NCBI RefSeq assembly: GCF_003461245.1
Contig: NZ_QTWS01000021.1
Location: forward strand, 6,671-70,670
Direction: 5' to 3'
DNA length: 64,000 bases
From: Blautia sp. AF19-10LB
GTDB taxonomy: Bacteria > Bacillota > Clostridia > Lachnospirales > Lachnospiraceae
Part shown: positions 41,196-49,500 of the stretch, one piece after another
Numbering within the stretch: position 1 is the first letter of the stretch
Layout of the letters: each line of letters opens with the position of its first letter
Made by a program: the position numbers and the translations under genes
Notes under the pieces: model-generated
The model's database searches: none
Told to the model about the DNA's origin: nothing
The model's input: only the letters and a program-made list of their open reading frames with translations

Positions 41196-43082
41196 TCAGA
41201 TCGTGTCATTTAAGTCACATCCACTGATGATGCGATTCCATAAGTTCTCCCGCTTGTCCATTCCTTTGGTAAAATAGGGAAGTCTTTCCTCTTCCAGCTC
41301 TTCCAGACGAAGCACATTTCCATTCAGATAATTGTCAATCCGGTATCCTGTACTTTTAAGTCTTGTAATCACACCACCAATTTTTATATCCAGAATCTCA
41401 TAACCAAATGGCTTTGCATCATTCATCCAGATTTTTTCTCTTGATGATTTCATATCTGTCAGATTACAGATGATTCCAGGAATAACATTCTGACTGGTAT
41501 CTTTCAACGCTGCTCTGTCCGATCTGTCATATGCTGATTTTATACACATGCCCAAATCGGCTTTATCAGCTAATACCGCTGCCAGTTTTTCATAAAACGA
41601 AAATAAAAGCTGATATTTTCCTGTTTTTTTTGCACATTCATTCATACATTTCTGTATGTTTTGGTAGTAAGATTTTGTATTGACACCTGATTCTTTCACA
41701 TGATAATCAAAAATGCCTAACATTGGATCCTGGTATAACAGATATTTTGAAGGATTTTGAGCCTCTTTATTCTCTTTCGTATTTAAGAATAAGGAATCAA
41801 AATTGTCAAGTGCCATAAAATCATCAAATTCTCCGCCTGTGCAGTTCCTGAACTCCTGCTTAAGGATTGTTTCGTCATAGTCTCTGTGAAAATCAAGGTG
41901 TGCAAAAAGTACAAGTCCCGGAAGCAAAGCATCCACCGGGGTTTCTGCACCATTATCCATCCATGCTGTACAGAGAACCTCTTTTATATTGTATTTTTTA
42001 CAAGTAGAAAGAGCTGCTTTGGTACACGCATAGGTCTTAGAATAATTGGGGGAAATTCCGTTCCAAATCCAAGATCCTCCTGCAAAAATAACGTTATCCG
42101 AAAGCTGCGCATGGATATCCAGCATTTTTTCATAGGTTCTGGTATCATCATGATAATAGTCCCAATATACTAATCCTAGATCTTTTTTCGGTTTTTCCCA
42201 TTTGGAGCAGTCCGTGTTTTCGGGCAGATCATAGTATCCGCCTGTAGAATTTGCTGTAATGTACATGTCACTCCATATCATAGGCTTTAATTCTAATTTT
42301 CTGCAAATATCTACGACCCTGTTACAATGTTCCCTGATTATCAGTGACCCTTTTTTATATCCATTTTCTTTTAGATAATTTCCAAGTCCCAGCATGACAG
42401 CCTCATCCATTCCAAGATGTACCCTGTTGGTAGAAAAATTCTCTTTTACTGAGCTGAGCAGCTTTTCAATAAACTGATAAGTTTCCTCTTTTTCAGGCTG
42501 GAGAATGTCCGCAGAATCACGAATCTTATCCATTCCCGGCCACTTCAGCACATTGTGCAGATGAGCCAGTGTCTGAATACACGGAACAAGCTCTACCCCA
42601 AACATGGAGGCGTAAGCATCCAGCTCTTTTATTTCGTCCTTGGTGTATTTTCCGCGATAAGCCCCAAAATAAGGCTGCCCCTCTACTTCATAGGTATCTT
42701 CTGTATAAAGCATAAGTACATTCATTCCAAGTTTTGCCAGTGTCTTGATCAGGAATTTCACCTTTTCAACTGTAAATACAGCATTTCTGGAACAATCCAG
42801 CATAAGACCGTTTCTTTCAAAGCAGACATGCTCTCGATATTGAAATTCATCCTCTTCCATATGATGTATGGCATAATTAAGTGCGCGGTAATAATGAGAT
42901 ATTTCCCGACAGATGATATGAATCTGGTTGTTTCTTTTATTGATCAATATTTCTGGTCTGTCCTGAAATTCAACAGACAATTCTATGTTTTGGTTGAAAC
43001 CGTCATTTTCAGCCAGTAGTATTTCAGTACCTTTTTTAATAGTATTATATTCTTTCTTATCAGATGAAAAAACAATGTTCAT
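41196..43082 (-). CDS. GH20-type beta-N-acetylhexosaminidase, cytosolic
   Basis: 628 residues without signal peptide. The N-terminal alpha/beta domain (about 1-85) precedes a TIM barrel with RNGLMLDCSRN (start of barrel), QTLAHLH and the catalytic pair D226-E227 in VHLGMDEAV, the GH20 H-x-G-x-D-E motif. The W/Y residues that shape the sugar pocket follow (MIWSDMY, GSWIWNG, TAWMDNG). It removes terminal GlcNAc or GalNAc with substrate assistance. AGAGGAA precedes the ATG, after a promoter TTGACA-18-TAGATT. It fits degradation of imported glycans such as lacto-N-triose, but it is 10 kb away from the GH136/GH112 locus. Confidence 0.85.
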   Translation of the reverse strand: MNIVFSSDKKEYNTIKKGTEILLAENDGFNQNIELSVEFQDRPEILINKRNNQIHIICREISHYYRALNYAIHHMEEDEFQYREHVCFERNGLMLDCSRNAVFTVEKVKFLIKTLAKLGMNVLMLYTEDTYEVEGQPYFGAYRGKYTKDEIKELDAYASMFGVELVPCIQTLAHLHNVLKWPGMDKIRDSADILQPEKEETYQFIEKLLSSVKENFSTNRVHLGMDEAVMLGLGNYLKENGYKKGSLIIREHCNRVVDICRKLELKPMIWSDMYITANSTGGYYDLPENTDCSKWEKPKKDLGLVYWDYYHDDTRTYEKMLDIHAQLSDNVIFAGGSWIWNGISPNYSKTYACTKAALSTCKKYNIKEVLCTAWMDNGAETPVDALLPGLVLFAHLDFHRDYDETILKQEFRNCTGGEFDDFMALDNFDSLFLNTKENKEAQNPSKYLLYQDPMLGIFDYHVKESGVNTKSYYQNIQKCMNECAKKTGKYQLLFSFYEKLAAVLADKADLGMCIKSAYDRSDRAALKDTSQNVIPGIICNLTDMKSSREKIWMNDAKPFGYEILDIKIGGVITRLKSTGYRIDNYLNGNVLRLEELEEERLPYFTKGMDKRENLWNRIISGCDLNDTI

Positions 43083-43126
43083 ACGTATTCCTCTTTCTTT
43101 AGGAATTCTGCTCTTCTTAACAAATC

Positions 43127-43156
43127 AATCTATTTTAGCAGAGCATCCCCTGTCAA
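43127..43156 (-). promoter_or_regulatory. Promoter of the GH20 gene
   Basis: TTGACA (43151-43156) and TAGATT (43127-43132), 18 bases apart on the minus strand, 44 bases before the start codon. Confidence 0.55.
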
Positions 43157-43160
43157 TGTT

Positions 43161-43712
43161 CTATTTTATTCGTTTGTAAATAATCGGCTCATCATAACCA
43201 AAAGTTCTTTTCCCATTTACTTCCATGGACTCTGATACTTCCAATTGATTTTCAGTGAACTTTTCATGCAGAGAAAATTTCAATACGGGAGAAAACATAC
43301 TTACACTTCCGCCTTCCCATGTATCACCTGATTTTCTGAAAAATGCAGGAGTAAATTTTGCAGAACACTTTAGCTGATCATAGTCGGCACCTTTGAAGAT
43401 TTTGTAAGTAAAATTCTTTTTATCATATCCTTCCGGTATCTCATAAGAAATAAGTTTTATTGAATTGTTTTCTTCCATAAAAAGAAACAAATGTGAAGAA
43501 GAGCGGGTAGTCCCCTGTACAGAATAATAACTCTCTTCAATCATAAATATGCCTTCGAAACCATTTGGGAGATTTGCGATTTTTGAATTACATATTGTAT
43601 TGATGTGCTTTGCATATGGATACTGTGGATTTGTCTTACTTATTTTCTCAAATTGATCCTTATTATCAAATTTTCCATTCAACAGCGTAACAAAATTTAT
43701 CAAGTTAGCCAT
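43161..43712 (-). CDS. Small soluble protein, possibly CpcT/CpeT-like beta-barrel
   Basis: 183 residues, no signal peptide. The start ANLINFVTLLNGKFDNKDQF resembles the L-x-x-L-x-G-x-F-x-N-x-x-Q entry of CpcT/CpeT-like barrel proteins. The rest alternates short strands (GFEGIFMIEESYYS, HLFLFMEENNSIKLISYEI). It ends FGYDEPIIYKR. A chromophore-lyase role is unlikely in this organism; the barrel may bind another ligand. AGGCATAAGATC upstream gives no strong ribosome binding site. The fold guess is weak. Confidence 0.5.
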   Translation of the reverse strand: MANLINFVTLLNGKFDNKDQFEKISKTNPQYPYAKHINTICNSKIANLPNGFEGIFMIEESYYSVQGTTRSSSHLFLFMEENNSIKLISYEIPEGYDKKNFTYKIFKGADYDQLKCSAKFTPAFFRKSGDTWEGGSVSMFSPVLKFSLHEKFTENQLEVSESMEVNGKRTFGYDEPIIYKRIK

Positions 43713-43835
43713 GATCTTATGCCTCCATAATCTTTATCATATAGTTTTCATCCACTATACACCTTCCATATAAAAGAGTCCATGTACAAAATAAGGGAAT
43801 ATATAAACAAAATGCATCAGTTAACAAACATCGGC

Positions 43836-43873
43836 AGAGGGGCATATCATTGTCCAATTGATATGCCCCCTCT
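43836..43873 (-). terminator. Hairpin after the hybrid kinase gene
   Basis: AGAGGGGCATATCA pairs with TGATATGCCCCCTCT around a 9-base loop. It lies about 90 bases beyond the kinase stop. No T-run follows on the minus strand. Confidence 0.5.
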
Positions 43874-43961
43874 TTGTCTGGATTACTGTTCCATTTTATA
43901 AATTTACGCATAATATTTCGTACCACACCCTGTTTCTATAGCTGAAATAAGAACGTTACTG

Positions 43962-46097
43962 TTAATTGTGTTTGTATCTACTTAAGGCACGAATCAGTTT
44001 TTCTGACTCCAGTGGTTTGGTAAGATAATCGTCCATTCCAGACTTCAGTGCTTTAGTCTTATCTTCTGTAAAAGCATTGGCGGTCATAGCTATAATCACA
44101 ACAGCAGATGCATCACTTCTGTTCATTGTACGTATTTCTCTGGTAGCTTCCAGGCCATCCATAACTGGCATCATAATATCCATCAGAATTACATTGATCT
44201 CACCAACACCTGATTTTGCAAATGCTTCAACAGCTTCCTTGCCGTTTGAAGCCTTTATAATTTCTGCTCCTGCATTTGTCAAAAGAAATTCCGCAATTTC
44301 CATATTCAATTCATTATCTTCGGCCAAAAGGATTTTCATGCCTTCAATTGATACATCATCTTCCTGGCTTTCTGCCTGCTTCATATCAGCAGAAATAAGG
44401 AATGGAAGCTGTACCATGAATGTAGTTCCTACATTTTTCTCGCTTTCAAATTTAATCGTACCACCCATTTTCTCTATTAGTTTTTTTGTAATTGGCATAC
44501 CAAGACCTGTTCCTCCATAAACAGATCTTGCACCGCCTGTTTCCTGAGTAAATGGCTCAAAAATATGGTTCTGAAATTCTTTACTCATTCCAACTCCGGT
44601 ATCCTTGCAGTGAAACTCAAACAGTATATGCCTGTCATCCACCTGTGTTTCATAATAGCTGAGCAGTATCTCTCCTTTTTCTTTGTTATACTTGACAGCA
44701 TTACTTATGATATTCATAAGGATTCTTTTTAAATGGACCGGACTCCCATTCAAATATCTGTATTCCAGATTGTATTCTTTTTCAGATAAGCTGATTCCAC
44801 GTTCATATACCTGTTTTTCTATCACTTCTCTTATTTCGTGCAGTAGTTTGTTAATATCAAAATCCTTATTTTCCAGCACGATTTCCTCTGACTCTAATTT
44901 GCTCATATCAAGCACTTCATTAATAAGCTCCAAGAGGTATCCTGAAGCATCCCATATTTTCCTGCGGCACTCATCTTGCTTTTTTAAATCATCTTTATAA
45001 TAATCAGCCACTTCGATCATGCCACGGATTCCATTAATAGGAGTTCGGATATCATGACTCATTCGCTGCAGAAATTCTGTTTTTGCATTATTTGCCATAT
45101 CAGCTCTTTGAGCTTCTTGCAAAAGTTTCTGCTTATAAGCTTCTTCCTGCATCATCTGAATCTTCAACAATTGTGCTTTTGATCTCCTGCGGAAGGCAAA
45201 TACGGAAGCAGCCACAAATATATACAACAGCAACACGACCAACAGGTTTTTAAAAACAGAAGCAAACGCCATCTGCTCATCTATAAACATATAAACATAG
45301 TAATCGCGTCCCTTAGTCATTCTGCCAATATATCTGCATTTTTTGTCTGATACACGGACCAGTTTGTTAGCTGGTTTCTGTTTTACCTGTTGGATAATAT
45401 TAATATCTCCAGAGCTCTGTCCGATCAGATCTTCGTCATTTGAAGCAACCACATTTTTTCCATTTGTTACAACGATCATTCCGCTGGAATATGTATCATA
45501 GCCACTAAGAAGGCTCTGGACCGTAAGATTATAGTTTCTGGCATACTCAGCTGATGTATGATAAAAAGTGATAATTATGCCTTTTTCGTCAGAGCGTCCA
45601 TATGCAGCCAGATCCACCTGTGACCCATCCTCAAGAACGATACTTGCAGCGTATGTTTTCCGGGGATGTGCTGCTACATCAAGTACGGTTTTCTTTTGAA
45701 TCTCATCCTGTAAAGCCCAGGAATTAAGATCATCTGTACTGTATTCACATTTTACCTTTCCGTTTGCATCAAGTATAATAATTCCGGTAAGTCTCTGTTC
45801 CTCCGCATATGTTTTCAGCTTATCCTCCGTAACTTCATCCTTTATATACGTCAGATTACGATTAACCTGCTGGGCATTTTCAATTGCACGCATTAAACCT
45901 TTTGTTTGGGATGCTTCATTATATCTGTTATAAATATAACATTGTTCTTTCACATATTTCAGAGTCTCGTCCATTTGCCTGGCAACTGCTTTTATGTCAG
46001 TTTTTACAGAATAAACTATAGTTATCAGAAACAGAATCAGTCCCGCCGTGATAACGATGATTTGAGTCTGCCGTCTGGACAGTTTAGTTATTTTCAA
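43962..46097 (-). CDS. Hybrid sensor histidine kinase with receiver domain
   Basis: About 711 residues. Two helices (about 10-30 and 278-298) bound an external Cache-like sensor of about 245 residues (GYDTYSSGMIVVTNGKNVVASN). Next come HisKA with MSHDIRTPINGIRGMIEV, HATPase_c (NIISNAVKYNKE, GGTGLGMPITKKLIEKMGG) and a C-terminal receiver (LLAEDNELNMEIAE, VILMDIMMPVMDG, MTANAF). No output domain is present. The TTG at 46097 has GGAGGTG upstream; the ATG at 46121 does not. It overlaps the end of the binding-protein gene by 14 bases, so the two are made together and probably sense one ligand. Confidence 0.85.
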   Translation of the reverse strand: MKITKLSRRQTQIIVITAGLILFLITIVYSVKTDIKAVARQMDETLKYVKEQCYIYNRYNEASQTKGLMRAIENAQQVNRNLTYIKDEVTEDKLKTYAEEQRLTGIIILDANGKVKCEYSTDDLNSWALQDEIQKKTVLDVAAHPRKTYAASIVLEDGSQVDLAAYGRSDEKGIIITFYHTSAEYARNYNLTVQSLLSGYDTYSSGMIVVTNGKNVVASNDEDLIGQSSGDINIIQQVKQKPANKLVRVSDKKCRYIGRMTKGRDYYVYMFIDEQMAFASVFKNLLVVLLLYIFVAASVFAFRRRSKAQLLKIQMMQEEAYKQKLLQEAQRADMANNAKTEFLQRMSHDIRTPINGIRGMIEVADYYKDDLKKQDECRRKIWDASGYLLELINEVLDMSKLESEEIVLENKDFDINKLLHEIREVIEKQVYERGISLSEKEYNLEYRYLNGSPVHLKRILMNIISNAVKYNKEKGEILLSYYETQVDDRHILFEFHCKDTGVGMSKEFQNHIFEPFTQETGGARSVYGGTGLGMPITKKLIEKMGGTIKFESEKNVGTTFMVQLPFLISADMKQAESQEDDVSIEGMKILLAEDNELNMEIAEFLLTNAGAEIIKASNGKEAVEAFAKSGVGEINVILMDIMMPVMDGLEATREIRTMNRSDASAVVIIAMTANAFTEDKTKALKSGMDDYLTKPLESEKLIRALSRYKHN

Positions 46098-46908
46098 TTT
46101 TATCCACCTCCAGATATCCACTGGTTTCGGGAAGATATTTTTTTAGAATTTTCTCTTCACTTCCATCTTTTCTCATTTCTTTAAAGACTTCTGTGAGTTT
46201 TTCCGGAAGTTCACTATCCGTGTTTTTAGGAAAAGCTACCCCGATTCCTGTAGTCAGGATAGCTTCATCCAGGATTCTTATCTTTGCCCCATAATCTTTT
46301 ATATACTGTTGTATGGAAGTTTCATGAGCTGCTATAGCATCAACATAACCTTTTCCAAGAGAGGTAAAAAGCAGTTTTCGGTTTTCTAAGCTATACACAT
46401 CTTTTACCAATGGAATAGCAGGATTCGTCCTGTCAAGAAAGATATCCTCAGGCTTTGTGGAAGCCTGTACTGCAATTACTTTTCCCGACAGATCACTAAG
46501 CTTCTTTATAGTACTGTTTTCATTGACTGCGACGACCTGCCGGCTCACCATATATGGACCTGCCCACTTATAATCATTCTCCCGGCCATCCATGGAAAAG
46601 CACCCCCATAAACAGTCTATCTCCTTATTTTCCAGATCTTTATCTTTATCATCCCATACAATCTTTGTAAATACCGGCTTATAACCAAGGCGTCCCAGAG
46701 CTTCATTTGCAATGTCAACATCAATCCCTGCCGGCTCTCCATTTTCATCGGAATAATTAAAAGGTGGAAAATCGTCACTTCCAATGATTATCTCTGGCAT
46801 ATTTTCCTGTGAAGATGTACTTTTCTGTGTTGTAACTGAACATCCTGATATCAGTAATATCCCAAAAGCAAATAAAAACGGTATTACTGCAATGTATTTA
46901 GATTTCAT
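46084..46908 (-). CDS. Family 3 extracellular solute-binding lipoprotein
   Basis: About 274 residues. The lipobox I-S-G-C follows a hydrophobic signal; the mature protein has the PBPb fold: IIIGSDDFPPFNYSDENGEPAGIDVDIANEAL, a middle VIAVQAST and late TGIGVAFPK. Such proteins bind amino acids or small cations of that type. No ABC permease or ATPase is nearby. It is coupled to a hybrid histidine kinase, an arrangement like a split BvgS-type sensor, where the binding protein presents the ligand to the kinase. Confidence 0.85.
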   Translation of the reverse strand: MKSKYIAVIPFLFAFGILLISGCSVTTQKSTSSQENMPEIIIGSDDFPPFNYSDENGEPAGIDVDIANEALGRLGYKPVFTKIVWDDKDKDLENKEIDCLWGCFSMDGRENDYKWAGPYMVSRQVVAVNENSTIKKLSDLSGKVIAVQASTKPEDIFLDRTNPAIPLVKDVYSLENRKLLFTSLGKGYVDAIAAHETSIQQYIKDYGAKIRILDEAILTTGIGVAFPKNTDSELPEKLTEVFKEMRKDGSEEKILKKYLPETSGYLEVDKIENN

Positions 46909-47343
46909 ACTATGGTACCTCAACAATTTTCTCTGACTCTCTACATTTTACGTCATTATAATAACTCTGTTTATACTGAATTTACATAGAAGATATAATA
47001 CAAAACATGCACAAAATTTTATGTTTTTAAAAAGAACAGGTGATTTTTGGGATTATGTTATATGAACTTCATCCGGAGTAGTGTTGCATCACTTTTAATC
47101 TGAAGCTCCATCTTCATTCTTGCTTTTGCCAGTTTAATTGTGCCAGTACTCCTTCAGAAATGGGTATAAAATACGCCATAGGTTTTTCCAATGCCTATGG
47201 CGTGTAGATATAGGGAAAAGCTACCTTTTTTATCGGCAGTGGAGTGTTTTCTGTTATTGCATATTGTTGAATTGGTATAATTACTATTCCTCTTCTTTCA
47301 CCTCAGTAATAACCTCTAATTTTTCTCAAAAAGGCCCAAAAAT
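46909..47343. other. 435-base gap between kinase pair and toxin-antitoxin genes
   Basis: The right flank of the binding-protein gene has TATAAT-like boxes near 46945-47000 (minus strand). Near 47075-47150 the minus strand has short coding-like scraps (ARMKMELQIKSDATLLRMKF then stop) but no start. A 10-base inverted repeat ACGCCATAGG/CCTATGGCGT lies at 47173-47203. No intact gene is seen. Confidence 0.35.
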
Positions 47344-47372
47344 AGAACGTATAGTTTGTTCCTATACGCTCT
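47344..47372 (-). terminator. Terminator of the rnlA-rnlB operon
   Basis: AGA-A-CGTATAG and CTATACG-C-TCT form the stem; on the minus strand TATTTTTGG follows. It is 16 bases beyond the antitoxin stop. Confidence 0.7.
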
Positions 47373-47387
47373 ATCTCAAATTTCCTA

Positions 47388-47753
47388 TTAAATAATGCAA
47401 CCATGCTCAATCATCTTCTGCTGTCTGGTGGTTAGAATAGAATATTCCAGACTTTCCCTGTCTTGATATAAGTAAAAGCAAACAGGTTCCCTTAATTTAC
47501 TTTTTTTCGGAACAAACTCAAAGGCAAATTTTTCACTGTCAAACTGGACACCATCAAAGTATCCCTGAATAAACCGTTCTTCCGTATTCCCACTATGTAG
47601 CAATTCATCAATCATTACTACACCGATATAGCGTCTTTCCCTTAACGAAGCCTCAATTTCTGCAAGATAATCAAAAGGAGGCTCGCTAGTCTTCATAACC
47701 ACAAGAATATTTTCTTTTTTTTCACTTATCACAATCATATCAAAGTTATTCAT
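47388..47753 (-). CDS. rnlB: RnlB-like antitoxin
   Basis: 121 residues, the same size as E. coli RnlB. Alignment by eye from memory gives ILVVMKTSEPP against KAVVMATGFEN, LAEIEASL against VNEIETKL, GVVMIDELLHSGNTEERF against GEILFDLLCANGPEWNRF, and LEYSILTTRQQ against LEASVLSPDDV. In E. coli RnlB binds and blocks the RNase RnlA; phage T4 infection removes it and Dmd counteracts RnlA. Here it lies 25 bases after the RnlA-like gene, in the same order as in E. coli, with AAAGGAG before the ATG and its own terminator. The downstream position supports a toxin-antitoxin pair. Confidence 0.8.
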   Translation of the reverse strand: MNNFDMIVISEKKENILVVMKTSEPPFDYLAEIEASLRERRYIGVVMIDELLHSGNTEERFIQGYFDGVQFDSEKFAFEFVPKKSKLREPVCFYLYQDRESLEYSILTTRQQKMIEHGCII

Positions 47754-47778
47754 CTAACTTACTCCTTTCTTCTGATTT

Positions 47779-49212
47779 TTAAATTACTTCATAATATTCA
47801 TCAATAATCGCCAATGCTCTTTTAATCAAATCATGGGCACCTTTTATATCCAGCATCTTTGTAGTATCAATTGATGCTGTAGGATCATCCCAATGATCTA
47901 TTGGATGGCGATTGCTGTTATAAAACGTATAAATATTTCCAATATACTTTACCTGCTCAGGCTTTGCATTTCCATATCTATCCGGTTTCAACTTATATTT
48001 TGCACCTATTTTATCAAACATATCAAAATAATTTTCTTTGATGTACTGCGCATTTGGTATAATACCACATTCTATCAATGCAATTTTTAATTGTGCTTCT
48101 ACAACACGAATTGCCGGTTGAGCCAAATATGTTCCATCGAACATATCTCCTGTAACCTTCAAATTATATACAGCTTGATGAAGAGATCTTTCCATTTTCT
48201 TAGACGGTATCTTATCATAAGCATTTGGCATATAAAACTGAAATTCGGAACGAACCTCGTCTTTATCTATGTTAAGATTATATGTATCATTAAATATTTT
48301 AGGAATTTCTTCTACTTCTATTAATTCAGTAATATATCCAATAATAGTAGAAAATAACACTTCTGGTCTTCCCTGCATTACTACTTTATTATGCTTTTGA
48401 TAATGTGTCACAACTACTCTATCTTTACTTTTGTTACATTTTAAAGAAACTGCTTTTCCATGAGCAATCTTTTTTTCATCTATAATCAGATTGTCTTTTC
48501 CAATTTCCTCAACAACAAGTTCTATAACTGTAGACAAATCTTCATCTGAAATTCCCTCAACTGTAAACCAAAAATCGCCTCTTTTAACTTTAGGAATCCC
48601 ATTCCCTTCTGTTAAAGCAGTTTTGGCTAATTTATCTGCTTCTTCATTATAAAGATCTCCAGAATGAGCTTTTACCTTTTGATAAGAAATTTTTAGAATG
48701 TCTGCTTTATTCTTCATAAAATTTGCATATTTCTGAGCAAGTGTATTCTTTGCCTTCCATTCTCCCTGAGCCCACTTTTCAATTCCTTCATAGTCATAAC
48801 GGAGTTCTAAGTTGCGGTAACCATTCTTAATTGCCCATTGTACTGCATACATAGCACCAAGCATTTCACCAGCAACATTTCTAATTGCTAAAGAATCTGG
48901 TTCATTTCCATTTCCTGATTCTCTAATAGTTTCTCCTCTTGGTGTAAGAATAATACATCCAAAGGCATATTTTCCTATTTTCTCATCAAAACTACCATCC
49001 ACATATGCAACTAGCTGATTATTTGCCTTTTCTTCTATTTGGGGGACTTCTTGTTCCTTATTTTCCAAATAGTTTTTTGCTTCCTCTTCGGTTTCAAAAC
49101 CTTGATACTCAGCTCCTGGATATCCGATAACCGATTCTTTGCACGCATCCCATGAATAAAACAATCCAGTTTGTTTACCTTTTTTTACAGCATAAACTTT
49201 TTTCTTTGCCAT
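47779..49212 (-). CDS. rnlA: RNase HI-RnlA fusion toxin
   Basis: 477 residues in three parts. Residues 4-50 are a viroplasmin/RNase H1 N-terminal domain (VYAVKKGKQTGLFYSW...GFETEEEAKNYL). Residues 66-200 are a complete RNase HI with catalytic D72 (YVDGS), E116, D140, H183 (KAHSG) and D193 (EADKLAK). Residues 210-477 match RnlA (RNase LS): VVMQGRPEVLF against IQIQGRPL-type, MPNAYDKI, TGDMFDGTYLAQPAIRVVEAQLK, and FDKIGAKYKLKP...PEQ...TFYNSNRHPIDH with the HEPN R-x4-H (R435/H440). E. coli RNase HI is reported to stimulate separate RnlA. The ATG at 49212 follows GAAGGAG. Paired with an RnlB homologue; likely phage defence. Confidence 0.85.
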   Translation of the reverse strand: MAKKKVYAVKKGKQTGLFYSWDACKESVIGYPGAEYQGFETEEEAKNYLENKEQEVPQIEEKANNQLVAYVDGSFDEKIGKYAFGCIILTPRGETIRESGNGNEPDSLAIRNVAGEMLGAMYAVQWAIKNGYRNLELRYDYEGIEKWAQGEWKAKNTLAQKYANFMKNKADILKISYQKVKAHSGDLYNEEADKLAKTALTEGNGIPKVKRGDFWFTVEGISDEDLSTVIELVVEEIGKDNLIIDEKKIAHGKAVSLKCNKSKDRVVVTHYQKHNKVVMQGRPEVLFSTIIGYITELIEVEEIPKIFNDTYNLNIDKDEVRSEFQFYMPNAYDKIPSKKMERSLHQAVYNLKVTGDMFDGTYLAQPAIRVVEAQLKIALIECGIIPNAQYIKENYFDMFDKIGAKYKLKPDRYGNAKPEQVKYIGNIYTFYNSNRHPIDHWDDPTASIDTTKMLDIKGAHDLIKRALAIIDEYYEVI

Positions 49213-49234
49213 GTACGCTCCTTCAAGATTTGGG

Positions 49235-49307
49235 ATTATAACATAATCCAACCTGTTCGTCAAGAATTTTATGTTTACATATTACATTTATGTTTACATA
49301 TTACATT
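49235..49307 (-). promoter_or_regulatory. rnlA promoter with tandem 18-base repeats
   Basis: TTGACG (49258-49263) and TATAAT (49235-49240), 17 bases apart on the minus strand. Just upstream, ATGTTTACATATTACATT occurs twice (49271-49288 and 49290-49307), identical copies 19 bases apart. Such repeats suggest autoregulation by the antitoxin complex or binding of an activator. The rest up to 49440 is AT-rich with no gene. Confidence 0.65.
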
Positions 49308-49442
49308 ACACTTTAACGATATTTGTCCATTTAGCTACTTTTATTTGTTGCTTCTTATTTTATTATACATGTCCCGTCAAAACCAGTCAATGTATTTCAC
49401 CAAAGGGTGATCATGTGCCAATCTGATATTGTTGACAATGAA

Positions 49443-49480
49443 GGACAGGAGCCAACTGCATTACTACTTAGCTCCTGTCC
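49443..49480 (-). terminator. Terminator of the sigma-LDT operon
   Basis: GGACAGGAGC and GCTCCTGTCC are perfect complements around an 18-base loop, 21 bases beyond the L,D-transpeptidase stop. The T-run on the minus strand is short. Confidence 0.6.
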
Positions 49481-49500
49481 TGTTCATCTTGAATATAGAA

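Noticed and set aside
43717..43926. 69-residue minus-strand open frame upstream of the small barrel-like gene
   Set aside because: It spans the kinase terminator hairpin and has no family or coding features.
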